This document shows, piece after piece, positions 53,101-64,000 of a DNA stretch of 64,000 nucleotides. The translations under genes and the position numbers were made by a program. Every line of letters begins with the position of its first letter. Positions within the stretch are counted from its first letter, which is position 1. The notes below the pieces were generated by a model. It did not search any database. It worked only from the letters and a program-made list of their open reading frames with translations, and was not told where the DNA came from. Origin of the DNA: Physcomitrium patens (lineage: Eukaryota; Streptophyta; Bryopsida; Funariales; Funariaceae); assembly GCF_000002425.4 (NCBI RefSeq), contig NC_037256.1, positions 15,905,242 to 15,969,241 of the forward strand, written 5' to 3'.

Positions 53101-53619
53101 ACTAGTGACCAGGAGGCGACCTGACGGATCGAGCTCCACCACAAGAAAGGGCAGGCCATCTCAGCCCCATGCAAGTGCTACACCCCACATCTCCTCACAA
53201 TTCGTCCCCCGCCCCCCAAGGCAACCAAGCGTCAGCCATTCGCTCCCCCAGTCGAACTCCGCCGCGACCCTTCCGCGCTTCTTCGCGGCGCCGATAGCGT
53301 CGGCCCCGCACCCCCGCGGCGCTCGGATGCTGGAACGGAAGTTGCTGGGGCGGCCGAATCTTCCAGTGGAGCCTGGTCTCGACGTCCTTGATGAAGCTGG
53401 ACGTGTGCCTGCCCTGCGAAAGCGCAAACCGTCGCGATAAGTATGTAAGAAACGGCTGACGGTTCACTTCGGTATAAGGGAATCTCTCGCTCTCATATCA
53501 GCTCACATTTGAGCTGATCGGAAGGCTCTGGTGTTGATAGTGGACCGTGACGCCGCCTTCGAGTTTCTGTTAGGGGCGAAGTGAGAGAGAGAGCATTGTG
53601 CGCGAGAGCAGAAGTAGGT
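53101..53619 (+). promoter_or_regulatory. Upstream / 5' leader region of the APS reductase gene
   Basis: GC-rich (notably 53200-53350) with CGCGGCG blocks, unlike anything else in the window. It probably contains promoter and 5' UTR. No TATA box is recognised. Confidence 0.4.
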
Positions 53620-56600
53620 ATGGCGTTGAAGGTTGCATCACTGGAGGCGGCTGTTATGGCTAGTCTAGCGCCCGCGGCGTCCACTTCGGCGTCTCTGTCA
53701 CGCCAATCGATTGTTTCAGGTTTGTGGCTGGCGTGGTCGTTGTTTTTCCTGGGATTCGATGCTTTGTTGTGGTTTATAGATTGCGGTTTGGGGACGTCGG
53801 GTTGAGGTTTAGTGTGTGATGCGGTCAGGACTGGTGTTGAGTGGGGTGTGGTCGTGGGTGGGGTCGGCGGCTTTCGGAAGTGGTTGGCTGTGTGCGCTTC
53901 TTTGTGGGATTTGCAGAGTTTTTGTAAGTTGCGCAGGCTCTGTGCGGTGTCGTTATTTGATTAGGCGTTGCGGACTCTCTCGCTTGCCGTGAACAGGGTT
54001 GGCTTTTAGAGGGCAGAATGGGTTTCAACTCGGAGGATTGTCCTCCGCCGGGGTTTCGTCGCGAAGCCTGGCGTTGGGCGGTAAGAAGATCGAACTCGAC
54101 ATCGCTCAGCCTCGCAGAATGCTGCCCGTTTCAGCAACTGCTGTGGTTTCTGGTAAGTTCGCTTGAAGTTCTAGTGTTCCCTCAAACCTTGATACGTTTT
54201 TGTAATGTTCGATTTGGAAGGGGTAATTGTAGAGTAAAGCGTAGGCCGGAATGCGGTGCCTATTCGTCGTCAAGATAATTTTAGAATTTGATGGAAGGTG
54301 TCGTCGTACAATTACTCGCGTGTACATGTGAAATGACTATCTTTTCATCTCAAACTGGCAAATTTAAAGTACTAGTTACAGCGTACTGGCTGGTTATCTA
54401 AATTACAGGCTTGCGAGCTTATGTTTTCTTTTTACCATGTGCAGAGTCTGTGCAAAGCACCGTTGATATCCCCAAGCTGGCGGAGAAATTAGACTCCGCA
54501 TCTCCTCTAGAGATTATGGACAAAGCTCTTTCACTATTCGGTGACGACATTGCCATCGCGTTCAGGTACGTATCAATTACGTTCAAGTGCTTATCAGCGT
54601 TTCCTGCTATTCTGAGACGACTATGTCGAATAACTGCAACAAACTCGTTATTCTATGAAAACTGTTTTAATATCCCCACGCAGTAATCCGAGAAGTGGAG
54701 AAGATGAAAGTTCTTATAATGCCTACCTGACTTGATTCTTGATTGTCCGGTTGCAGTGGAGCTGAAGACGTAGCGTTGATCGAGTACGCACACCTTACAG
54801 GCCGCCCCTTCAGGGTATTCAGCTTGGAGACTGGAAGGCTGAACCCCGAAACCTTGAAATTGTTTGACGACGTGGAGAAGCGCTACAACATTCGCATTCA
54901 ATACATGTACCCTGACGCCGCAGAGGTTGAGGAGCTTACGCGGACTAAGGGCTTGTTCTCCTTCTATGAGGACGGGCACCAAGAGTGCTGTAGGGTGCGG
55001 AAAGTGAGGCCTCTTCGTCGGGCTCTCAAGGGATTGAAGGCATGGATCACTGGACAACGTAAAGACCAATCCCCCGGAACGCGTGCCAACGTTCCCGTTG
55101 TACAGGTTATCATTGCAACCTAATCGCTCTATAACTAGTAGTAATCTTGTGAAGCTCGGGTCAAATTCTGTACTTTTTTCACTTCTATCAACCTTGAAAC
55201 TACGGAATCATTGTATTTTTACATATTTCTAGAACAATTCAGTCCAACCTTTCTCGGTGAATGCTGTGGATTCATACCAGGTGGATCCTGCTTTTGAGGG
55301 CCTGGATGGCGGTCCTGGAAGCCTTGTGAAGTGGAACCCGCTGTCAAATGTTTCGGGAACTGCCGTATGGTCGTTCCTGCGCACCATGGATGTCCCTGTC
55401 AACGCCCTGCACTTCAAGGTTTGTGTACTCTCCGACACAATAAGTTTTCGGAAGAAGTGTACATTTATGAATATCGTAACTAGTTGGATCAGAATTCTCG
55501 AGAGCTTCTGTACTAACAGCGCTTTGTGTTACAGGGTTACGTATCAATTGGGTGCGAGCCATGCACAAGGGCTGTACTGCCAGGGCAACATGAAAGAGAA
55601 GGCAGATGGTGGTGGGAGGATGCAAAGGCCAAGGAATGTGGTCTTCACAAGGTTAGGAATAAATCTTCAACACGTACAAGTTCTGGAAACTCGTATGCGG
55701 TTTGTCTCAATTCTGGTAATAAATTGCGTGGTTGTCGCGTCAAATCTAGTCTATATATGTTAACCGAATTTGACTGGCGCGTTAAGTCTAGACTGTAGAT
55801 TCTAGCTTGTGCGATCGATAAAGTACACTGCTATTTTTATCAATGAAGTGTCTACGAGGGGTTTTTGGCCCTATGTTTTCAAGCTGAACCATCTTCAACC
55901 TTCTGCTTAATGTATGCTCTACTAAATAGCGTGATGCTGGTTCTGTATCCAGGGTAACCTTGATGGTGTTGCCGAGTCCTCCAACTCTCTCGGAGAGAAA
56001 ACTGAAGTTGCCGATCTTTTCATTAGCGAGAATGTGGTGACATTCGGACGGGAGGATATGGAAGCCTTGGTGAAAGGAGAGAACCGTGACAAGTCATCAC
56101 TAGTTGTGTTGTATGCGCCTTGGTGCTCCTTCTCTCAGGTACATTTACCCCATCCTCAGTTTCTCCCTTTCAATGTGTCATATTAGCAGCAAACCATCTA
56201 CGTTTCTAGTATTGATTTTACCTGTTGATACTCGGTCACAATTGCTTTATACCAATGTTGAATAATGCAATGTGTCTGTAAGTGCTTTTGCAAGCAGAAT
56301 ATGGAATTGTAACCTAAAACTCAGTTTCATGTCGTCCATTGTATCTAATTAGTCCCTGTATTGTTTCCTAGACTTGCATCTACTTAGTCTGAACTAGTCA
56401 CAGAAGCTAACACAAAATGACACTGCCCGAGAGGGAGATTGTGGCTAATTCAAGCGCTTTTTTGACAGGCAATGGACGAGTCCTACAACGACGTGGCAGA
56501 AAAGTTGGCGGGATCTAATGTTGTGGTACGTGGCAACTAGCACCATCAATAAGTGCAGAATGAGATACGCCAAATTTTCCGAATCTATCACTTTTTGTGT

Positions 56601-56927
56601 TTTGTCTTATTATTTGGTCAACGTAACAGTCCGAAGGGTCTTTCAGTCTAATCTTTGAAAAGACGTGTACCTAGTCTGGAGTTGCGCTTTTGTCACAACT
56701 GAGATTGTAGAAATAGAGTGCTGAATGTTGGCTTCTGGTGTTGAACGGAATAGGTCGGCAAGTTCAATGCTGATGGAGCTCAGAAAGCCTACGCAAAGGA
56801 GAACCTGCAGCTGCAAAGCTACCCAACCGTCCTCTTCCTCCCTAAGAACAGTAGCCAAATTATCAAGTACCCATCTGAAAACCGCGAGGTAGATGCTTTG
56901 CTTGGGTTTGTGCAAGCATTGCAATAA
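53620..56927 (+). CDS. APR: Plastid adenosine 5'-phosphosulfate (APS) reductase
   Basis: Reduces APS to sulfite in the chloroplast, a control step of sulfate assimilation. Nine GT-AG exons: 53620-53719, 53997-54152, 54445-54565, 54757-55105, 55281-55418, 55535-55651, 55953-56138, 56469-56525, 56754-56927; 465 residues. The first ~75 residues are Ser/Ala-rich with few acidic residues (transit peptide). The reductase domain shows [13 protein letters not shown], the iron-sulfur ligands CC (203-204) and CEPC (295-298), and catalytic KECGLHK (Cys323). The C-terminal thioredoxin-like domain has YAPWCSFSQ (Cys385) and SYPTVLFLP. The cysteine ligands mark the Fe-S APR type, not the cofactor-free APR-B of mosses. 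The active site is C-S-F-S where seed plants usually have C-P-F-C. The assignment is secure; the consequence of the variant site is unknown. Confidence 0.95.
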
Positions 56928-59082
56928 CTTTGGTTCTCCAACATTGCAGTACTGTACACTAGTAGGTAGTGGTGAACACCGTTTTGAAGGTGACGCCGCT
57001 CGTTTATTGCTGTTGCACCGAGCATGCATATTCCGATGACCAGGGGTTCCTTTTAGGGACAGATCTAATGCAAATGCTGAGACCATTTTTTTCCTATTTG
57101 TTTACTCTTCTACTTCAGTGAATGAATGGACGTTTCTAGTAGTTCGTGGCACTCCGAAGCTTGTCGCCCTGATTAGTAAAATAAGCTTCCGAACAATATT
57201 TGGTCTCTAGTTTCTGCCAAAATATCTGAAGAGGTTTTAAAAATAATTTAAATGGGTGTGCATTGATCTAAGAAAGTTGGGAGCCTCGAAGAATCTAGAA
57301 TTATATACCCATCCTATATCTTGTTTCTGGAATCTCTTCAATAAAAAAATCCACATTTTTTCTTGTTTCAATTGGAATGTCAGTTTTTTATGTTCTTAAT
57401 GTTTGTTTTAGGCACATTTTGATTCTGAATTGTGAAATTTTATTAGTCGAAGGATTCTGAATACTTAAATTTTGTTGTAGTGCCATCTTATTGAATTTGA
57501 TTTGTCTGAAATATATTTTAATGTTTCTTGAGGAATATAAAATATATTTAAAAAAAAATAAAAAAAAAAACATATATAGGTATTATTTTCGTAAACAACT
57601 TAGTGGAATAATCAATACCAGTGGACACTAAAGAAATAGATTATTTGAAATAGGAAGGATGAATTGTAAATGTAACATGTTCAAGTGTTACAAGGCGATT
57701 TTTTTATTTTTAACTTTTTCTCTTCTAAAAAGCCTTGCAATTATTCTATACATTTTCAATCTTTCTTAAGAGGTTTTACAAACAAATCTCTAGATTCAAC
57801 CTACAAATAAATATTGCCTAGTAGATTATCATTTTGCAAAGGTTAAATCTACCACAAAAGACTGCCCTAGTTTGCTACCCCTTTGTTCAAATATTTCTAC
57901 TTTTTGAAAAGGCATACACTAAGAGAGTAGACAAGGTGAGGCCACAATTTTTAAAACGTTTCATTGGTTGAAATTGTAAAGCTTCACTTAATTAGCTTTA
58001 AATTTAAAAGAAATCAATCTAAAGGTGAGGTGGGATGTATTTTTTTTTGTATGTAGTGTTGTCTCTAAGAATAAGTGTAGCATAAATAGTGATGTCTCTA
58101 AGAATTTCTAGTGGGCCCATCTCAAGAGATGGTTTTTTTTAGAATAATAATAAGCTATGTCAAAAATAGTTATAAAATAAACTTAACAAATTATTTAATT
58201 AATTAATCAAATTTTTTTGCACTTCTCATAAATGTCAAAATAAAGTTACAATCTAAAATGTTTAGACTTGTAACAATAGAATGATTTGGTCTATATTTTA
58301 GGCTTCTTCTCACTTTATACTAAGAATTTCAAACTAATATTTTTTTAATCACCAAGTGGGGGATCTCATTAGTAAGGCTTTTGAACCTTAGTCTTTCAAA
58401 GTGGGATTCTAGGTATAAATAATTTAAGATCCCTTAAAAAGTTTTTGTGCATAACTATAGAGGCACTTGATAACAAGAAAGTCAGAGTTTTGATGATGGT
58501 GGTGGCCATTATTAATCTCATGCATTGATTGCACTCTAACACCATATTATTTTGGAGATTTAGAATTTTCACTTAGGCCACTTACACTTGGTCTTTCTAC
58601 GGACTATTCTTATGATTGAAGAAATCTTATCACTATTAAGCAATGCACTACTAAATTAAGCAAGCATTCTCAAGTTTGTTGGACCTACCTAGGCTCTTTA
58701 TTTAGATAAATATTGATTTTATATATTTATATTTTTTCTGTTTAATTTAGAAGTTGGTTTTCGATTGCCTTTTTTGGATCATAAATTCAATTTGATTGCC
58801 TTTTTTGGTCACCAATCTTGTAGTACATAAAACACTACAAGTGAATTTTTTGCCAATAGTTCATGAATCAACGAAGAGGAGAAACTGAGAGTCTCCCTTC
58901 ATTTAAAAGAATGCAGAACAATTTAAAAAACCTGCCCAATGCCGCAGGATTTCCATGAGGTGATCTCCTATTCTGATTTTTTCCAATCTATGTGGCCGTC
59001 CTTTCATGTTTCAGCTCTGAATCATGAGTAGGGAATGGGGAGACGCAAAGAAAACATTGGAATATGCTATCCAAAATTCCTT
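56928..59082. other. Intergenic region between convergent APR and kinase-PP2C genes
   Basis: Genic composition to about 57.2 kb (APR 3' UTR), then AT-rich. No gene or recognisable transposon is seen. Confidence 0.5.
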
Positions 59083-62000
59083 TTAGTATACACGCTCTAC
59101 TGTTGAAACAGGCTTGAGGAATACAACAATTACCGTGATGTTATCACGACTGCCACGTTCCACAGCCTCCGTTGCTAATCTCTTGGAAACCATGCTCGGC
59201 TCCTTCACAGTATCTTTGATAATAGCAACGACGTCGTCGTTTGGCATTGTCTCCCACAACCCGTCACTTGCGAGTACCTGCACCAGGTTTCACCAAGTTA
59301 TCAGTTCAAACAATGATCGAACTTATAGTGGTAGGCTTAGGACATCGACAACAAACGTTGGCTTGATCATGAAATGGCTGGTCACAGCCGAGAACTGATT
59401 TGATCAGATATACAAAACAGTATCTATTTGATAAACTCATATGACAGCTTTATTTATATATCGAAAAATAAAACAAAACAAAATTTAAAGTCAAGACAAG
59501 AACAAAACAATAAAATAAAACAAATGAAACGAAGTCATTTTGAAAGCAAGGAGACTTTACCAGAAACTCATCATCGCCACTCAATTTGCATACAGCTACT
59601 TCCGGTTCCGCAGTAACATACGGTTTCAGATCATCATCTCCGATTGATCGCGTGACCTATCAATGAGTTGCATTGAAACTTCATATGAATTGAAAAGCAA
59701 GCGGATTGAAAACTTAAATCTCTATCGAACTACAATGGGCTATGCCAGTGGTGATGACTCGCATTGAAAAGGTAGCATGTGAGTACCTCAATAGCAGCTG
59801 AACCAACCCTCCACGTATTCACTCTCCAACTGACAGACCCACCAGCTTTAATTACTCGTTCACGCTCACTGCTGCAGCTCGCTGTATGATCCTGAGGCGA
59901 TCCAAAAAATAAAAAATAAAAAACAACACGGATATCGTAGAATAGAATTAGTTTTGGGACAGAGCTTGGTGACAAAAAGACAAACCAAAGAGTGCAGTCA
60001 ACGGTAAAACGACGGTTTTAACATAAAATTTTAGAAAAAGAGAATGAAATGTACCATGCTAAGAGGAATAGCTTTTCCATTTCTGCATAAAATAGTTCGA
60101 CAATCTCCAGCGTTGGCAACGTATAGTGTATCTTTTACAAGAAGCGCAGTGGCAGCAGTACACCCAGGGTGCCAATCGAAGCCACCGCCTTTCCTCCGTT
60201 GGCGTTGGCCGTCTAACTCTCGGCGGAAAGCCACATCTATTTCAATGAATGCACTAGACAAAGCGTCCTGCGGGCTATTATCAACCGAGAAAACAACAAA
60301 ATGATTAGACGTGTCTTCTAAAATGGATCAAACCTTCTCAGCAACATTAAAATTGGCCAATGTGTCATGCCCAAGAATTTACGTGCTTACTCAATCAGAG
60401 TAAGTACTGGATAGCTTTCAGTGGAATCAGAGCATATAAATACTGGCTTCAACAACATTTCTTCCAAGTCTTACAAGTTGAAAAAGATAAATTGGTAGTC
60501 ATACAGAGAAGTATGAAGACACTTCTTTCGCCACTTAAATCACGTATACCTGAAAGTTGAAGCCTTTGATACCAAAAGCTGGGGCATTGCGATAGCTGCG
60601 AATTCTGCGGCCTCAGGCCCTAATCCATATGAAAACACACAACAAATCAATTCACCCGTGAAAGGAGTAGCAAGATTGTTAGGCTACCAAACTTACCAGA
60701 ACTTTACCCGACACGAGATCATGCTGAATCTCAAAAGATACAAGAGACTACCTCTATGCCCATCAAAGACACCAAAAGCATGAACATTAAGAGCTCCTCC
60801 GAGTTGAAACTTCAAGAAGTTTGTGTCCTCCATTGTTTGCCTTGCACCTTTTGTTGAGAATGATCCCACGGAGAGTACCGGAAGATAGCTTGCATTATCG
60901 GTTGTTTGGTTAAGCCAACCAAGAGATGAGGATGATTGCTCTGGGACACTCGAGCTCAACCCTTCAACGGCCCGAGAGGCCCAGTCTACATCCGTTCTTT
61001 TTTGCTGGGTATAATTCAAAACCGACTCCAATCCATTGCTCTCACCATTGGATAGAGTAGTAGCAACATCTACTTCCCCAGTAGATTTTTCAACCGATTT
61101 CTTCTCAGAGAATAGCTTTGCAGTGATCATATCCAAAGACTCCACTATATAGTCAAAAGATGGACGCTTTGCAAGGTCGCCATGCCAACATATTTCAATT
61201 AAGGAAGACAACGCTGACGGAGTTCCAGACTCTGGACCTGCAAGTACTGGTCTCAACCCTTGAGAAGTTACAGCCGCAGAAAGTTGTTGCTCCGAGTAAT
61301 TCATTTCCAGTACCGTATGTGCCTGCCATCAGACCAGAACCCACCTCACGATATCAAGGAGATATTAAAGATTTCCAGACTTGTTTTCGATTACACAGGA
61401 ATAAATTGAAAATCCCGCATGCGTAAAGGTTCCTTCGTATTCAGATAATGCACCATGCCGTACATCTCCTAAGAAACCATGATTAAGACAGTACAAAGAG
61501 AAGTGTAGCTGTTAAGCAAGCTACCTGCGCTGCAGTCTTCCGATCAGTGTATGGCACAACGCCTGTAATAAGTTCACTGCCAACAATTCAGTCAAGGAGC
61601 ATTTCAGTCGAGAACTTTTCAGATCAGAGAGAAACAGTTAGCACATTCTGACTGCAACATTTCCTGTTGCGCCTTTAACTGCGGACCATAAACTGCAAGA
61701 AAATAAATGTGAAGAAGAGCATACATTTTCATAAATGCACACGCGCTCTTTCTTGAACGAAAGAGAAATAGTTGATTTAGAAAACATCTAATGTTTAGAA
61801 TTAGAAGGGGATTGATGTTCAAAAATTTGCATTGAAAAGTTATAAGTAACGATCAATTTTTCTTACTAAAAGCCGAACAAAGACCATCCCAATCTTTACA
61901 GCTACTTACTTGAGAGTGATGCCGTATCCATACACATCAGATTTCTCTGATTGCACATCTTTCCTGAGGACTTCTGGAGCCATATATAAGAGGGTACCAA

Positions 62001-63421
62001 CCATATTCTTTTTATGAAATCCGCCAGTGGGCTTCCCTGAGGATTTCCAGTTCTCTATGCTATGCTTTGAAAGGTCTGCAACCTTTGCAGCAAGCCCAAA
62101 GTCTGCTAAATATGCATCCCACTTGCTGTCAAGCTGCAAACCACCATGCGTCAACAATCACCCAACAAGCTTAAGTCAAGTCCTCACCACATTCTTTACA
62201 AAATTTAAAGTAATTTTTTCTATCCATTTAACATAAGCAAAAGCTCAATATGCAAAGTTACAACTATCAGCTTGGAATGGAGTAAATCACCAGAATATTT
62301 GCAGGCTTCACATCTCGGTGCACAATACCCTCCTTGTGCAAATATTGCAGGGCCTTCGCTGCAGGCCCCCCACCTTGAGATTTAGTAGTTTTTACCAAGT
62401 AATTAGAGATTGTCTTTACATTAACAGCACCTTCAATCATGATTAACATTTACATTCTCGCAACAATTGAGAATCCATAAGGAACAACATGAGCAGCTCA
62501 TCGAGGACAAACATTTGATCATTACCACAGAGCACTAGACTAACCTAATTGTGTTGCAATGGACAAAACTTGGTGCAAAGTGGGTCGCCACTCAGATACG
62601 TGAAGCGCATTTCCCAGATTCCCATGCTCATAAAAATCATACAAGAAGTAGTAATCGGGTGGATGAGCACGTGCACCAATCAACGTAGCTATGTTTGGAT
62701 GCTTCAAATTACTGCGATACAACCAGATATTATGAAGGTCAATACAATGTGACCGATATATGCTTCAAAATAAAGGTTTCTAACTTAAAGATTTAAGATG
62801 AACCCCTTCAAGGCGAAACAAGATGTTCGTTTCGAAAACCTAGTCAAAGGTGGAGAAGAAAGAATGACTAACCTCAACACCTGCAGTTCTGTGTGGAACC
62901 GATCCATGTCATTTGTCGTAGATAAACGTGGCTTTTTCGCCGCTACAGTTTTGCCTTGAAATCGGGCTTCATATACTACACTTTCAGCCCCTGTACAATT
63001 GAATCGATTTCAAAATTGCAATAGCCCACAGTCACAAGAATCTTAAAATGAATTGCCAACTAAGAAGCAAATTCAGCCCTCTAAATTGTAAATAATTCAT
63101 ACATGGACTGAGATTTGGAGGCGACTTCTTCATATGTCCTTCCAAACAGTTTCTAATCCTTTCATATTCTTCATCCATATTAGAAAAAGGTTTCATGAAT
63201 CTTTGTGACATTAGAGGCGAATTTTTTGAAGGCGCAGTTCATACATGCTACTTCCAAATGTAAGAGTGGAGAAACGCATAGAGAATTTACTAACCACGCG
63301 CAATCTCGGAGACGATTTGGATGTCGGACTTGGGAATTGCCAGAGGCAGGTAATCGCTGCTACAACATCCTCGCACACAAGTATTGGAGGAATCTTGCTT
63401 TTGAATGACCGACGGTGCCAT
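59083..63421 (-). CDS. Protein kinase and PP2C phosphatase fusion protein
   Basis: Resembles Arabidopsis At2g40860. Twelve coding exons on the minus strand: 63295-63421, 62873-62990, 62545-62711, 62291-62358, 61910-62133, 61525-61576, 60752-61322, 60550-60619, 60055-60274, 59787-59891, 59561-59656, 59083-59277; 670 residues, phases all close. Kinase domain: Lys61 in VAAKKP, HRDVKPAN (Asp153), DFG (171-173), MAPE (211-214). Linker of about 100 residues. PP2C domain: RQTMED (ending 418), FGVFDGHRG (Asp439), ANAGDCR, RSIGDDDLKP, ASDGLWE (Asp611), RGSRDN (Asp651), so metal-binding acids look complete. The N-terminus CVRGCCSSDYLPL matches the family and fixes the start. Both enzymatic halves look active. 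The physiological substrate is not known to me. Exon 9 requires the TAG acceptor just before CCCGCAGG; the nearer CAG would break frame. Confidence 0.93.
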
Positions 63422-64000
63422 TAGTAGCAACCTACAAACCCTCTAACCCTTGAGATGCTGTTCTCTTACACCTCGCTTCTATATATTCCTCACTTCGAAG
63501 CTCAGGTATGTTGAAATTCCTACATATGATCGCAAATTTCGTGGTGACTGATTGAACTTTCCAGCAGGCCTTGACAATGTTCGCAATTGCAAACTCTACG
63601 ACCTTTTACTCACATTCGCGAAACCAAAATAAACAGAATACTTCCCAATAAATCAATCAACAAGCCCTTCAAATTACAGAAACAAAAAAAACAAGACAAA
63701 GACCACCCAGAAACAAGCAGCAGTACACACTACATGCCGCGCGCTAGGTTCCACGCCCTTGCAAGATTAAAAAGATATCAAAGATCACGACAAAACCTGA
63801 GCTTCCAAGACACTCAGCAGCTTGGCCTCAAATCGCATAACATCACAACCAGGAAGACAACTTTGACTACATAAAAAGCAGTAGGAATTCGCGCGACATT
63901 GTCGAACGCTGGGAGACGTGAGAGAAAGTGAGCCACAAGTCTCGAAACGTAAACCTGCGTACTTTAAAGTTTCAATCAAGCTTCTGCCTCGAATCCTGCA
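63422..64000 (-). promoter_or_regulatory. Upstream region of the kinase-PP2C gene
   Basis: Genic composition to the window end. It probably contains the 5' UTR and promoter on the minus strand; no TATA box and no further gene are recognised. Confidence 0.35.

Noticed and set aside
56643-57086. A 147-codon minus-strand open frame at the end of APR
   Set aside because: It is antisense to the last APR exon and its 3' UTR.

Overview
The window is plant nuclear DNA. Four intron-rich plant genes sit in GC-moderate islands, separated by long, very AT-rich stretches full of decayed LTR retrotransposons. The gene types (GSK3/shaggy kinase with a TREE motif, class III peroxidase, plastid-type APS reductase with a thioredoxin-like tail, kinase-PP2C fusion) establish a land plant. 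Short introns, a strongly AT-biased transposon compartment and a chromodomain-bearing Ty3/gypsy family make a bryophyte, probably a moss, my best guess, but species is not decidable from this sequence alone. No tRNA, rRNA or CRISPR array was recognised.

Layout: 1-6.4 kb, decayed gypsy element and LTR fragments. 6.4-13.7 kb, GSK3/shaggy-like kinase gene (+) with a long upstream leader region. 13.7-21.5 kb, AT-rich DNA with one unidentified coding-like fossil near 15-16.3 kb and a GC-richer stretch near 19-20.8 kb. 21.6-23.4 kb, class III peroxidase gene (+), followed at 25.0-25.7 kb by an inverted peroxidase pseudogene (-). 25.8-52.2 kb, a nest of LTR elements: a Ty1/copia element split by a chromovirus (28064-34457) with 562-bp LTRs and a 5-bp target duplication, older gypsy copies in both directions, a second gypsy family near 40-42.4 kb, and a solo LTR at 50091-50642. 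53.1-57 kb, APS reductase gene (+). 59.1-63.4 kb, kinase-PP2C gene (-), convergent with APR.

The four genes are individually transcribed and show no operon-like link. Exon structures were worked out by hand from GT-AG sites, reading-frame continuity and remembered family sequences; all four close into uninterrupted frames (422, 340, 465 and 670 residues). The retroelements are treated as fossils.

Main points for a second look: every difference between the two LTRs of the chromovirus is a transition; that element sits exactly inside a copia integrase; the APS reductase thioredoxin-like domain has a Cys-Ser-Phe-Ser active site instead of the usual two-cysteine form; the peroxidase has a broken inverted partner; and an unidentified coding-like fossil lies at 15-16.3 kb. 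I did not find a convincing, previously undescribed system.
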